From NCBI RefSeq assembly GCF_024623325.1, contig NZ_JANJZD010000004.1, positions 62,001-126,000 of the forward strand: a stretch of DNA of 64,000 nucleotides. The letters are read 5' to 3'. Each line of letters begins with the position of its first letter. The stretch's first letter is position 1. This document shows positions 45,494-55,005 of this stretch, piece after piece. This stretch comes from Acetatifactor muris. Lineage in GTDB: Bacteria; Bacillota; Clostridia; Lachnospirales; Lachnospiraceae. The notes beneath the pieces were generated by a model, which was not told where the DNA came from, searched no databases, and was given only the letters and a program-made list of their open reading frames with translations. The position numbers and the translations under genes are program-made.

Positions 45494-46408
45494 ATGGGAA
45501 AGACAGCATTTATATTTCCGGGTCAGGGTGCCCAGTACTGCGGTATGGGAAAGGATTTTTACGATACTTTTGAGACGGCAGAAAATATATATGAAATGGC
45601 GGGAGCAGCCGCCGGCCTGGATGTGGGAGCGCTTTGCTTTACGGAAAATGACAGCCTGGATGTGACGAAGTACACACAGATTGCCATGCTGACCACAGAA
45701 GTGGCCATTCTGAAGGTACTGGAGGAAAAGGGGGTCAGAGCGGACTGCGCCGCGGGGCTGAGCCTGGGAGAATACGGCGCGCTGGCTGCGGCAAAGGTGA
45801 TGGAGCTTCCGCAGCTGTTCCGTCTGATATATCTCCGGGGGACTTATATGCAGGAAGCATACCCTGTGGGCGGAGCGATGACTGCCGTGCTGGGACTGGA
45901 TGCGGAAACAATTCGGAATATCTGCAGGGAGACACAGGGAACGGTGTCTGTGGCAAATGATAACTGTCCGGGACAGATTGTGATTTCCGGGGAAGCACAG
46001 GCGGTACAGGAGGCTTCGGCCAGAATGCAGCAGGCGGGGGCAAAGCGCTGTATTCCGCTGAAGGTCAGCGGGCCTTTTCACTCAGAACTGCTGAGAGGAG
46101 CAGGGGAGAAGCTGGCGGCGCAGCTGGAGCAGGTTGGCGTGAACCGGCCGGAGATCCCGTATGTCTGCAATGTGGAAGCGGATTATGTCACAGAATGTGA
46201 GCCGATTAAGTCCCTTCTGGCAAGGCAGGTATCCTCAACCGTGAGATGGCGGGAGACAATGGAGAGAATGCTGGCCGACGGAGTGGATACTTTCCTTGAA
46301 ATCGGACCGGGCAGAACGCTGGCAGGTTTCCTGAAAAAAATGAGCCGTGATGTGCGGGTAGTAAATATAGGGAAAGTGGAAGAGATGGAAGCATTTCTGA
46401 ATTCCTGA
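45494..46408 (+). CDS. fabD: malonyl-CoA:ACP transacylase
   Basis: Transfers malonyl from CoA to ACP to supply two-carbon units. The 304-residue protein has FPGQGAQYCGMG at the start, nucleophile Ser90 in GLSLGEYGAL, the active-site His in SGPFHSELL, and FLEIGPGRTLAGF near the end. Length and order match the family. It lies between fabK and fabG in the operon. Confidence 0.97.
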   Translation: MGKTAFIFPGQGAQYCGMGKDFYDTFETAENIYEMAGAAAGLDVGALCFTENDSLDVTKYTQIAMLTTEVAILKVLEEKGVRADCAAGLSLGEYGALAAAKVMELPQLFRLIYLRGTYMQEAYPVGGAMTAVLGLDAETIRNICRETQGTVSVANDNCPGQIVISGEAQAVQEASARMQQAGAKRCIPLKVSGPFHSELLRGAGEKLAAQLEQVGVNRPEIPYVCNVEADYVTECEPIKSLLARQVSSTVRWRETMERMLADGVDTFLEIGPGRTLAGFLKKMSRDVRVVNIGKVEEMEAFLNS

Positions 46409-46548
46409 GAGCTTGCAGCGGAAGCCGGAAGGGCCGGGGACTGGAGTTCGAAGAATGACAGAGGCGGAATCCACAGAGGAAAGCGTTAAAAGTGACAGAA
46501 ACAGAAGGACAGAACAGGAAACAGGGACGAAAACAGGTGGAGACAAAA

Positions 46549-47304
46549 ATGGAAGCGGAAAAAGAACTTGCAGGTAAGGTGGCGCTGGTAACCGGTGCCG
46601 GCCGGGGAATCGGCAGAGCCATCGCCGGTTTCCTTGCGGAAAAAGGTGCGGTGGTGCTGGTGAACTATAATGGTTCCAGAGAACGGGCATTGGAAGCGGT
46701 GAGAGAGATTGAAGAAAACGGAGGGCAGAGCGAGGCGCTTGGCTGCGACGTGTCCGATTTTCAGGCCTGCGGCAGCATGATAGAAGAAATCATCCGAAAA
46801 TATGGTCGTGTGGACATTCTGGTGAATAATGCAGGGGTTACCAGGGACAATCTGATTGTGCGTATGACGGAGGAAGAGTACGACAGGGTGCTGAATACCA
46901 ACCTGAAAGGGGCCTTCAATACCATTCGTCATCTGTCCAGACATTTTCTGAAGCAGCGCAGCGGTAAAATCATTAATATTTCTTCTGTGTCCGGTGTGAC
47001 GGGAAATGCAGGGCAGGCCAATTATTCTGCCTCCAAGGCAGGGCTCATCGGCCTGACGAAAAGTGTTGCCAGAGAACTGGCCGGCAGAGGCATCTGCGCC
47101 AATGCTGTGGCGCCGGGATTTATCGACACGGAAATGACAGGTGCGATGCCGGAGAAAGCCAGGGATGCTGCAATTGCATCCATTCCCATGGGCAGACCGG
47201 GGAGTACGGCGGATGTGGCCGGACTGGTGGCATTTCTGGCCGGCAGAGGTGCAGATTATATCACAGGTCAGGTTTTCTGTGTGGACGGTGGAATGACAAT
47301 GTAA
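46549..47304 (+). CDS. fabG: 3-oxoacyl-ACP reductase
   Basis: NADPH-dependent short-chain dehydrogenase that reduces the 3-keto group. The cofactor site is VTGAGRGIGRA, the NNAG motif is VNNAGVTRDN, the catalytic Tyr159 and Lys163 are in YSASKAG, and the C-terminus ITGQVFCVDGGMTM is classical. I chose the ATG at 46549 because GGAG precedes it and homology starts there; an in-frame upstream start at 46492 would add a charged 19-residue stretch. 251 residues. Confidence 0.96.
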   Translation: MEAEKELAGKVALVTGAGRGIGRAIAGFLAEKGAVVLVNYNGSRERALEAVREIEENGGQSEALGCDVSDFQACGSMIEEIIRKYGRVDILVNNAGVTRDNLIVRMTEEEYDRVLNTNLKGAFNTIRHLSRHFLKQRSGKIINISSVSGVTGNAGQANYSASKAGLIGLTKSVARELAGRGICANAVAPGFIDTEMTGAMPEKARDAAIASIPMGRPGSTADVAGLVAFLAGRGADYITGQVFCVDGGMTM

Positions 47305-47358
47305 ACGCGGTCAAAAGCGGGAAAAGGTGCGGTGAACAGGAACCAGATGGGAGCAGAA

Positions 47359-48594
47359 ATGAGAAGAAGAGTAGTCGTTACGGGTATGGGGGCGGTGACC
47401 CCCATCGGAATTGGCGTGGAGGAGTTCTGGGCCGGTATCAGACAGGGGAAAGTCGGTTTCGCACCTGTCACAAGGTTTGATACTTCTGATTACAAATGTA
47501 AGCTGGCTGCGGAGGTGAAAGACTTTCAGCCGGAAAACTATATGGACAAAAAAGCGGCCAGAAGGATGGAGCTTTTCTGTCAGTATGCGGTGGCAGCGGC
47601 GGGAGAGGCCCTTTCGGACGCGGCGCTGGATATGGAAAAGGAGGACGCTTACAGGGTGGGATGCTTTGTGGGCAGCGGTGTGGGCAGCCTCCAGGCAGCG
47701 GAGAGAGAGTATGCCCGGCTGACGGAAAAGGGCCCGGGCAGAGTGAATCCGCTGTTCGTGCCGCTGATGATTTCCAATATGGCTGCGGGGAATGTCAGCA
47801 TTTTCTATGGGCTGAAGGGCAAGAGTCTGAATGTGGCCACAGCCTGTGCCACAGGCACCAATTCCATCGGAGAGGCATTCCGCTCCATTCAATATGGAGA
47901 GACGGATGTGTGCGTGGCAGGCGGCGCGGAGGCTGCTGTGACGCCCCTGGGGATTGCCGGCTTCTCCGCGCTGACAGCGCTTTCGGACAGTACCGATCCA
48001 TACAGGTGCTCCATTCCTTTTGACAGGGAGCGGAGAGGATTTGTCATGGGGGAAGGCGCCGGGATAGTGATTCTGGAAGAGCTGGAACATGCAAGGATGC
48101 GCGGGGCGCACATATATGCGGAAGTACTTGGATACGGATGTACTTCCGATGCGTATCATATCACCTCTCCGGCGGAGGATGGTTCCGGCGCCGCCAGAGC
48201 CATGCTGAATGCGCTGGAGGACGGTGGTGTGAAGCCGCAGGAGCTGACCTGCATCAACGCCCACGGCACCGGTACGAAACACAATGATCTGGTGGAAACC
48301 AGAGCCATAAAGCTGGCGTTCGGCACACATGCCGATGCCCTTAGAATCAATTCCACCAAGTCCATGACGGGACACCTTCTGGGCGCCGCAGGCGCTGTGG
48401 AATTCATCGCCTGTGTGAAAGAGATTCAGGAAGGTTTTGTCCATAAAACGGCGGGGCTCAGAGAGACAGAGGAAGAAATGAATCTGGACTACTGCAGAGA
48501 AAGCCATGAAGAGGATGTACCTTTTGTACTCAGCAACTCTCTGGGATTCGGGGGACACAACGCCAGTATTCTGGCAGGTAAAATGAGAGACTGA
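47359..48594 (+). CDS. fabF: 3-oxoacyl-ACP synthase II
   Basis: Condensing enzyme for chain elongation, 411 residues from the ATG at 47359 (GGGAG upstream). The active-site Cys163 is in TACATGTNS, and the two His are in NAHGTGT and KSMTGHLLGAAG, making a complete Cys-His-His triad. The start MRRRVVVTGMGAVTPIG is canonical; a GTG at 47332 is an alternative. It is followed by the structured repeat block before fabZ. Confidence 0.97.
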   Translation: MRRRVVVTGMGAVTPIGIGVEEFWAGIRQGKVGFAPVTRFDTSDYKCKLAAEVKDFQPENYMDKKAARRMELFCQYAVAAAGEALSDAALDMEKEDAYRVGCFVGSGVGSLQAAEREYARLTEKGPGRVNPLFVPLMISNMAAGNVSIFYGLKGKSLNVATACATGTNSIGEAFRSIQYGETDVCVAGGAEAAVTPLGIAGFSALTALSDSTDPYRCSIPFDRERRGFVMGEGAGIVILEELEHARMRGAHIYAEVLGYGCTSDAYHITSPAEDGSGAARAMLNALEDGGVKPQELTCINAHGTGTKHNDLVETRAIKLAFGTHADALRINSTKSMTGHLLGAAGAVEFIACVKEIQEGFVHKTAGLRETEEEMNLDYCRESHEEDVPFVLSNSLGFGGHNASILAGKMRD

Positions 48595-48790
48595 CTTTAC
48601 CCTTTAGGGCTATTGTGTATGCCGAAGGGACTTTACCCTTTAGATCCATCGCGCAGCGATTAAACAGTAAAGTCACAAAGGCACACGAGAGAAAGATTCA
48701 TGAGAGCACTTTCGAATGAAATCTTCTCTCAGAGGGGTGTGCCGAAGGGACTTTACCCTTTAGAGCCATCGCGCAGCGATTAATATGAGG
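48595..48790 (+). repeat. structured intergenic repeat inside the fab operon (type II)
   Basis: Two constant modules (hairpins 48648-48660 and 48768-48780) flank a type II hairpin (48667-48756). The constant hairpins read ATCGC-GCA-GCGAT where the xylan copies read GTCGC-GCA-GCGAC: both sides of the closing pair changed together. The long hairpin pairs GTAAAGTC/GACTTTAC, GGCACAC/GTGTGCC and GAGAGAAAGATT/AATCTTCTCTC. A partial module (CTTTACCCTTTAGGGC) starts at 48596. The last module leads into GAGGAGG before fabZ. Confidence 0.85.
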
Positions 48791-48798
48791 AGGCACAT

Positions 48799-49227
48799 AT
48801 GTCATTGTATACAGCCAGGGAAATCATGGATATCATTCCGCATCGATATCCCTTCTTATTGATAGATACCATAGAAGAGCTGGAGCCCGGAGTGAGGGCT
48901 CTGGGAAAGAAATGTGTCAGTGTGAATGAACCTTATTTTCAGGGGCATTTTCCGGGGAATCCGGTTATGCCCGGAGTGCTGATTCTGGAGGCGCTGGCCC
49001 AGGTGGGAGCGGTGGCCTTTCTGTCTCTGCCGGAATGGAAAGGGCGCACTGCTTACTTTGCGGGAATCGACAGGGCAAAGTTCAGGAAAAAAGTAATTCC
49101 CGGAGACGAGCTTTTGCTGGAAACCACAATCATCAGGGTAAAAGGCCCCATGGGTGTGGGCAGGGCTGTTGCCTCTGTGGGGGGCAGAAAAGTGGCGGAA
49201 GCGGAACTGACTTTTGCCGTGGGATGA
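48799..49227 (+). CDS. fabZ: 3-hydroxyacyl-ACP dehydratase
   Basis: Removes water from 3-hydroxyacyl-ACP, giving the enoyl substrate of FabK. The 142-residue hot-dog-fold protein has [11 protein letters not shown], catalytic His50 in [11 protein letters not shown] and Glu64 in LILEALAQ. Its start is fixed by GAGGAGG 6 bases before the ATG, directly after the structured repeat. Its stop region overlaps the ribosome site of the next gene. Confidence 0.97.
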   Translation: MSLYTAREIMDIIPHRYPFLLIDTIEELEPGVRALGKKCVSVNEPYFQGHFPGNPVMPGVLILEALAQVGAVAFLSLPEWKGRTAYFAGIDRAKFRKKVIPGDELLLETTIIRVKGPMGVGRAVASVGGRKVAEAELTFAVG

Positions 49228-49240
49228 GGAGGCAGACAAA

Positions 49241-51037
49241 ATGATGAGAAAGATCGGAAACGATAGGACATCTGGTAAGAGTCTGCAGAAGGAGAGAAGA
49301 CTCTCCTTTTTTAAGAAGCGGACAGAAGAACTGCGGACAACGGAGCCTGGGGAAGAGAGCCCGGAAGAGGAAAAAAACATACCGTACCCGGAGAAGGAAG
49401 TATATTGGATCCGCTGTCCCAAATGCGGGAAGATGGTGGACCGGGAGAAGGTGGTGAAGCGAAAATATATCTGCTATGAATGCGGAGGCTATTTTCGGGT
49501 CAGACTGCAGAACCGGATCCGTATGGTGGCGGACCCGCATACTTTTGAAGAGTGGTTTCCGGAGATGCCTGTGCGGAATCCGCTGGCTTACGAGGGCTAT
49601 GAGGAAAAGCTGGAGGAAGCCAGGGAGAAGACAGGAATGGAGGAAGCGGTCACGGTGGGACAGTGTAAGGTGTTCGGCGAGGACATTATGCTGGGAATCT
49701 GTGATTCCAGGTTTCTGATGGCCAGCATGGGACACAATGTGGGAGAAAAAATTGCTGCGGCCATAGAGCGGGCCATTGAGAAGCGACTGCCGGTATTTCT
49801 CTTCTGCTGTTCCGGCGGAGCCAGAATGCAGGAGGGGATTATCTCTCTGATGCAGATGGCGAAAACTGCCGCCGCCATTCAGAGACTGGGGGAAGCAGGG
49901 CTGCTCTATTGTACTGTACTCACAGACCCGACCATGGGAGGTGTCACTGCCAGCTTTGCCATGCTGGGAGATGTGATTATGGCGGAACCAGGCGCGCTGA
50001 TTGGCTTTGCAGGTCCCAGGGTAATCCGGCAGACCATTGGGCAGGAATTGCCGGAGGGATTCCAGACCGCCGAGTTTCTGGTGGAGCATGGCATCGTTGA
50101 CGGGATTGTGAAGAGAGAAAACCTGAAGAAAACCATCTATTTTCTGGTGAAAGCCCATCAGGGCAGGGAAGGCGAGTATGCCGACTTCACACCGAATATG
50201 GAATTTCAGTTTGACGTAAGCGAAATTGTGCGGGAACATATCTGGAAGACGAAGACGGAAAGCGTCTGGGAACGGGTAAAAGCTGCCCGGAGAATAGAAC
50301 GTCCCTCCGCAGGTGACTATATGACGTACATTTTTGAACATTTTGTGGAAGCACACGGAGACAGGTGCTTTGGGGACGATCCGGCGGTGACGGGAGGAAT
50401 CGGTTTTCTGGATGGTCAGCCGGTGACTGTGATTGCGGAGCAGAAGGGGAAGGATCTCAGAGAATGTCAGAGACGTAATTACGGTATGCCCAGACCGGAG
50501 GGATACCGCAAGGCATTGCGTCTGATGAAGCAGGCAGAGAAATTTCATCGTCCCATCGTCAGCTTTATCAATACTTCCGGCGCGTTCTGCGGCATAGAGG
50601 CGGAGGAAAGGGGACAGGGAGAGGCCATTGCCCGTAATCTGCGGGAAATGTCGGCGCTGAAGGTGCCTGTTCTGTGTATCTTTATCGGAGAGGGAGGCAG
50701 CGGCGGTGCACTGGCCACGGCGGTGGGCAATGAAGTATGGATGCTGGAAAACGCCACCTATTCCATTCTTTCGCCGGAAGGATTTGCCTCCATTCTGTGG
50801 AAAGACTCTTCCAGAGCCAGAGAAGCCAGCGAGATGATGCGGATTACGGCGCAGGATCTGAAGCAGCTGGACGTCATTGAGAAGATCATCCCTGAGTTCG
50901 GAGGCGCGGATGAGACCACGGTTCAGGCCATCGGGGAATACCTGAAAGTACAGATCAGGGACTTTCTGGAGCGCTGCAGAGGTCTGTCAGGACAGGAGCT
51001 TGCGGATCAGAGGTATGACAGATTTCGGAAATATTGA
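49241..51037 (+). CDS. acetyl-CoA carboxylase carboxyltransferase, fused beta and alpha subunits
   Basis: A single 598-residue protein joining AccD and AccA, which are usually separate. The AccD part has the zinc ribbon (Cys59, Cys62, Cys78, Cys81: CPKC and CYEC) and carboxyltransferase motifs ([12 protein letters not shown]). The AccA part from about 330 has [16 protein letters not shown]. It transfers CO2 from biotin carrier protein to acetyl-CoA. GAGGAGG precedes the ATG at 49241. No accB or accC lies in the visible operon, so those subunits must be encoded elsewhere. The fusion is continuous, with no stop or frameshift. Confidence 0.93.
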   Translation: MMRKIGNDRTSGKSLQKERRLSFFKKRTEELRTTEPGEESPEEEKNIPYPEKEVYWIRCPKCGKMVDREKVVKRKYICYECGGYFRVRLQNRIRMVADPHTFEEWFPEMPVRNPLAYEGYEEKLEEAREKTGMEEAVTVGQCKVFGEDIMLGICDSRFLMASMGHNVGEKIAAAIERAIEKRLPVFLFCCSGGARMQEGIISLMQMAKTAAAIQRLGEAGLLYCTVLTDPTMGGVTASFAMLGDVIMAEPGALIGFAGPRVIRQTIGQELPEGFQTAEFLVEHGIVDGIVKRENLKKTIYFLVKAHQGREGEYADFTPNMEFQFDVSEIVREHIWKTKTESVWERVKAARRIERPSAGDYMTYIFEHFVEAHGDRCFGDDPAVTGGIGFLDGQPVTVIAEQKGKDLRECQRRNYGMPRPEGYRKALRLMKQAEKFHRPIVSFINTSGAFCGIEAEERGQGEAIARNLREMSALKVPVLCIFIGEGGSGGALATAVGNEVWMLENATYSILSPEGFASILWKDSSRAREASEMMRITAQDLKQLDVIEKIIPEFGGADETTVQAIGEYLKVQIRDFLERCRGLSGQELADQRYDRFRKY

Positions 51038-51111
51038 TATCACACGGAAAATCACGATGCTTCGCCTGGATTAAGGGAAGCGGGATAAGACGGGAAAGGA
51101 CGGACAGGAAT

Positions 51112-52077
51112 ATGTCAATCAGGATAACAGGGACGGGGAGCGCACTTCCCGGCAGATATGTGACGAACGAAGAGATTGCCGGTCTGGTGGATACTTCCGA
51201 TGAGTGGATCAGGGAGCGGACCGGGATCGGCGGAAGATATGTGTCTGTGGGTGAAACCGTTGCGGAGCTTGCGGCCCGGGCCTGCGTTTCGGCCCTGGAG
51301 AATGCAGAGAAGGAGGCGGGGGAGGTGGAACTGCTGCTGGTTGCCACCTGCTCGCCGGAAGACACCACTCCCTGCATTGCCTGTCAGGTGCAGGATAAAA
51401 TCGGAGCCGGCAATGCCGTGGCTTTTGATCTGAACGCGGCCTGTGCGGGCTTTTTGTTTGCCCTGCATACCGCATGGGCCTATGTGGAGGCGGGAATTTA
51501 CAGAAACGCATTGATTGTGGGAAGTGAAGTACTGTCCAAAATTGTGGACTGGGAGGACAGAGGGACCTGCATTCTGTTCGGAGACGGCGCCGGGGCGGTG
51601 TATGTGGAAAAATGCGAATCAGGCGGTGTGCTTGGTTTTGTTCAGCATTCCGACGGGAGCCGGGGCGGCGTGCTGGCCTGTGGATGCAGACAGATCGTCA
51701 ATCCGTATTTTTCAGGGAAGGCTCAAAACCCTTATATTCGAATGGACGGGCGGGAAATATTTACTTTTGCGGTGCGCCAGGTGCCCATGGCTGTGGAGGA
51801 AGCGCTGGACAGGGCGGGGCTGACTGTTCCGGAGGTGGAGCTTTTCGTACTCCATCAGGCTAACCGGCGCATTATAGAGGGAATTGCCAGAAGGCTTTCC
51901 GTGAGCCTGGAAAAATTTCCCATGAATCTTCAGAAGGTAGGAAATACTTCTTCCGCGGCGATTCCGCTTCTGCTGGATGAGCTGAACAGAGAAGGCAGAC
52001 TCCGGGAAGGGATGAAACTGGTGCTTTCCGGATTCGGTGCCGGGCTGACTTACGGGGCCTGTGTGCTGGAGTGGTGA
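51112..52077 (+). CDS. fabH: 3-oxoacyl-ACP synthase III
   Basis: Starts chain synthesis by condensing acetyl-CoA (or a branched acyl-CoA) with malonyl-ACP. The 321-residue protein has Cys111 in NAACAGF, His in VLHQANRRI and Asn in GNTSSAAIP, so the Cys-His-Asn triad is complete. The start at 51112 (MSIRITGTGSALPGRYVTN) matches the family; the frame is open upstream to 51034, without a ribosome site that I can see. It is late in this operon, whereas many operons place it first. Confidence 0.96.
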   Translation: MSIRITGTGSALPGRYVTNEEIAGLVDTSDEWIRERTGIGGRYVSVGETVAELAARACVSALENAEKEAGEVELLLVATCSPEDTTPCIACQVQDKIGAGNAVAFDLNAACAGFLFALHTAWAYVEAGIYRNALIVGSEVLSKIVDWEDRGTCILFGDGAGAVYVEKCESGGVLGFVQHSDGSRGGVLACGCRQIVNPYFSGKAQNPYIRMDGREIFTFAVRQVPMAVEEALDRAGLTVPEVELFVLHQANRRIIEGIARRLSVSLEKFPMNLQKVGNTSSAAIPLLLDELNREGRLREGMKLVLSGFGAGLTYGACVLEW

Positions 52078-52245
52078 TGGTAAGTTGCTATTGACTTTTG
52101 GCGGAAACTTGGTAAATTTATAGTATGGGAATTGGAGCAGGGCAGGCTGGACGGCTCTGCAGCCATATTCCTGTTATACGATCCGGCCTGAAATACAGTG
52201 AACAGTGCATTGCGGGGACGGACCGGGGAGGATATCGGTGACAAA

Positions 52246-52691
52246 ATGGCACAGAACACAAAACGTTCCATCAACGAATTGCTGGTGAGCCTGTTTAACC
52301 ATGTGATGGATATGGAGGCAAAGGCTGTGATCACTGTGGATTACAGCGACATCACCAACAACGATATGCATATCATAGAGGCAATCGGCGTGGAAGAACC
52401 CAGAAATATGTCCGAGATAGCGCACAGACTTTCCGTTACGGTCAGTACGCTGACCACCAATATGAACGGACTGGAGAGAAAGGGCTATATCAGAAGAGAG
52501 CGCAGCCAGAGGGACAAGCGTGTTGTGTATGTAATTCTCACGGAAAAAGGGAAAAAGGCTTTCTACCATCACAGAGATTTTCATAAAAAATGATAAAAGC
52601 CATTGCGAAGGATTTAAGTGAGGAAGAAATGGAAATACTGTGCCGGTGTCTTAAGAATCTCAATAAATTTTTTGAGCCGAAAGCAGGTGAA
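52246..52691 (+). pseudogene. fabT: FabT-like MarR regulator, frameshifted near the 3' end
   Basis: MarR-type repressor of fatty acid synthesis. The winged helix is visible (NMSEIAHRLSVTVSTLTTNMNGLERKGYI, then RDKRVVYVILTEKG). The frame stops after FHKK at 52591, but adding one base to the A6 run at 52585-52590 continues it as MIKAIAKDLSEEEMEILCRC..LNKFFEPKSR, the expected C-terminal dimer helix, ending just before the next gene. Without the change the protein is 115 residues and lacks that helix. Its likely targets are the boxes at 44165-44197. The start could also be GTG at 52198. Confidence 0.8.
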
Positions 52692-52695
52692 GCAA

Positions 52696-54255
52696 ATGAG
52701 CATAGGCGAGAAGGTCAATACAAGACTCGGAGCGATTAAGACGGTAATATATGGCAGGACCGCCATGATTTTACTGGGGTTTCTGGCCCAGCTTATAATG
52801 CTGGCGCTGGGATATATTCTGCTGCGTAACTACAGCTATCTGTTTTATTTCCTTTTTCTGAGTATCAGCGCCGTTGCTGTGGTGTATATATTCAACGCGC
52901 CTGACAATCCCGACACGAAACTTTCCTGGATGCTTCCCATTGCCATTTTTCCTGTATTTGGTGCTATTTTCTATGTGACGATTGTAATTCAGCCGGGGAC
53001 GAAGGTCCTGTATAACCGTCTGATGTACCAGGCGGAGCATACGAAGAAATATGTGCTGCCCAGGGCGGATACCAGAGACAGGCTCCGGACGGAAAGCCCT
53101 CATATGGGACAGCTGGCCCATTATCTTGAAAACTGTGACAACAGTCCCGTATACGACAATACCCAGGTGAAATATTACGCTTTGGGCGACAGTCAGTTTG
53201 TGGATATGGTGGAAGAACTGAAGAAAGCGGAAAAGTACATTTTTATGGAGTTTTTCATTGTGGCCGGCGGCAGGATGCTTGGGGCGATTCTGGATATTCT
53301 GTTGGAGAAAGCCAGGCAGGGGGTGGAAGTGCGCTTTATGTATGACGGCACCAATGTGCTGTGGAATCTGCCCAATGATTTCCCGCAGATGCTGGAAGAC
53401 GAAGGCATCCGGTGCAAAATGTTCGCACCGATCAAACCGATTTTCTCACCTCATTACAATAATCGCGATCACCGGAAAATCCTGGTGGTGGACGGCAGAG
53501 TGGCTTTCACCGGCGGAATTAATCTGGCGGATGAATATATCAACGAGAAAGAACGTTTCGGCCACTGGAAGGACGTGGGCATTATGGTGCGGGGGGACGC
53601 GGTGGAGCGATTCACCTATATGTTCCTGGAAATGTGGAATGAGTCGGAGCGGGAACCGGATACCCGTGAAAAATATAAGCTTCCTTCAGACGCTTCCGTG
53701 TCCAGTGACGGGTATGCCATCCCTTACAGTGTCTGCCCGCTGGGGCCTGAGCGTGTGGGGGAGAGAGTCTATCTGGAGATTATCAATACCGCGCACACTT
53801 ATGTACACATTATGACTCCCTATCTGATATTGGATTATCAGATGCTGATGGCGTTGATTTATGCTGCGAAAAGGGGAGTGGAGATTGTAATCATCATGCC
53901 GCATATACCGGATAAAAAGTATGCCTTTGTGCTGGCGAAGACTTATTATAATCAACTGCTGGAATCTGGTGTGAAGATTTATGAGTATGAACCTGGCTTT
54001 GTACATGCCAAAGTATTTGTGTCTGATGACGTCAAGGCAGTGGTGGGGACGGTTAACCTGGATTACCGCAGTCTGTATCATCATTTTGAGTGCGGCCTGA
54101 TTCTGTATCGGAACTCCGAGATAGCCGTAATCGAAAAAGATGTACAGGATACGCTGAAAAAATGTATGGAAATGAACACGGAAGATTATAAGAAAATGAA
54201 GCTGATAGACAGGGCACTGGGAAGACTGATGCGGATTGTGGCTCCGCTGATGTGA
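52696..54255 (+). CDS. cls: cardiolipin synthase
   Basis: Membrane phospholipase-D-family enzyme joining two phosphatidylglycerols into cardiolipin. Two N-terminal membrane segments (ILLGFLAQLIMLALGYILL and LFYFLFLSISAVAVVYIF) are followed by two HKD catalytic motifs: H259..K261 in HRKILVVDG and H437..K439 in HAKVFVSDD. The frame is open further upstream, but MSIGEKVNTRLGAIK at 52696 has GGTGAAG before it and leaves room for the fabT tail. 519 residues. Cotranscription with the fab operon would tie membrane lipid type to chain supply (inference). Confidence 0.94.
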   Translation: MSIGEKVNTRLGAIKTVIYGRTAMILLGFLAQLIMLALGYILLRNYSYLFYFLFLSISAVAVVYIFNAPDNPDTKLSWMLPIAIFPVFGAIFYVTIVIQPGTKVLYNRLMYQAEHTKKYVLPRADTRDRLRTESPHMGQLAHYLENCDNSPVYDNTQVKYYALGDSQFVDMVEELKKAEKYIFMEFFIVAGGRMLGAILDILLEKARQGVEVRFMYDGTNVLWNLPNDFPQMLEDEGIRCKMFAPIKPIFSPHYNNRDHRKILVVDGRVAFTGGINLADEYINEKERFGHWKDVGIMVRGDAVERFTYMFLEMWNESEREPDTREKYKLPSDASVSSDGYAIPYSVCPLGPERVGERVYLEIINTAHTYVHIMTPYLILDYQMLMALIYAAKRGVEIVIIMPHIPDKKYAFVLAKTYYNQLLESGVKIYEYEPGFVHAKVFVSDDVKAVVGTVNLDYRSLYHHFECGLILYRNSEIAVIEKDVQDTLKKCMEMNTEDYKKMKLIDRALGRLMRIVAPLM

Positions 54256-54302
54256 TGACGCTGCAGAGAGGAAGTTGTGTTGTACAGGTAAAGAAGAAAC
54301 GG

Positions 54303-54330
54303 GGGCAGGTGACTACCTGCTCTTTTTCTT
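54303..54330 (+). terminator. Rho-independent terminator after cls
   Basis: GCAGGT and ACCTGC form a 6-bp stem with a GACT loop, followed by TCTTTTTCTT. It ends the fab-cls transcription unit. Confidence 0.85.
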
Positions 54331-54444
54331 ATCCGTCGTATTGTATGGATTTGAGTGAAAGATAAATCCGGCGGGGAACATTCGGCGGAGAATGTCGTTT
54401 ATAAGGGTAAGGCAGTCACAGTACAGGAATCGGGAGGAGCAGAA

Positions 54445-55005
54445 TTGAGAGATACGGAAATACTGGATTTGTATTGGGCAAGAGAGGAAAGGGCGATTTC
54501 CGAGACGCAGAATTCCTACGGAAATTATTGTTACAGTATAGCCTGGCATATTTTATATTCGAAGGAGGATTCCGACGAATGTGTAAACGATACCTGGCTG
54601 CGGGCATGGAATGCCATTCCGCCGAAGAGGCCGGGCCGTTTTGCTGTGTTTCTGGGAACAATCACAAGGAATCTGGCTTTGGACAGATGGAAGGAAAGAC
54701 ATACCATGAAGAGAGGAAACGGTGAAATGACAGTGGCTCTGGATGAGCTGGCAGAGTGTATTCCTGATGTGAGGAGTACGGAAGAGGCAGTGGAGGCAGC
54801 AGAGCTGGAACGGATGATGAATGAATTTCTGCGTACTTTGCCGGAGCGGGAGTGTAATGTATTTCTGAGGCGTTACTGGTATGTGGAAGAGTACAGTGAA
54901 ATTGCAGAGCGATATGGCATGAAGCTGAACACAGTGAAGACTTCCCTTTTCCGCACACGGGCGAAACTTCGGAGCTATCTGGAAAGTGAGGGCGTGATCT
55001 TATGA
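54445..55005 (+). CDS. ECF-type RNA polymerase sigma factor (second)
   Basis: 186 residues from a TTG start with GGGAGGAG upstream; a GTG at 54355 would add 30 residues but has no site. Region 2 is DSDECVNDTWLRAWNAIPPKRPG and FLGTITRNLALDRWK; region 4 is NVFLRRYWYVEEYSEIAERYGMKLNTVKTSLFRTRAKLR. It is paralogous to the factor at 23687 (shared DECVNDT.L.AWNAIPP). An ATGA overlap couples it to the membrane protein downstream. Confidence 0.9.
   Translation: MRDTEILDLYWAREERAISETQNSYGNYCYSIAWHILYSKEDSDECVNDTWLRAWNAIPPKRPGRFAVFLGTITRNLALDRWKERHTMKRGNGEMTVALDELAECIPDVRSTEEAVEAAELERMMNEFLRTLPERECNVFLRRYWYVEEYSEIAERYGMKLNTVKTSLFRTRAKLRSYLESEGVIL

Noticed and set aside
52085-52130. separate promoter before fabT
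   Set aside because: TTGACT and TATAGT are 22 bases apart, too far for a normal sigma-70 promoter; read-through from fabH is enough.
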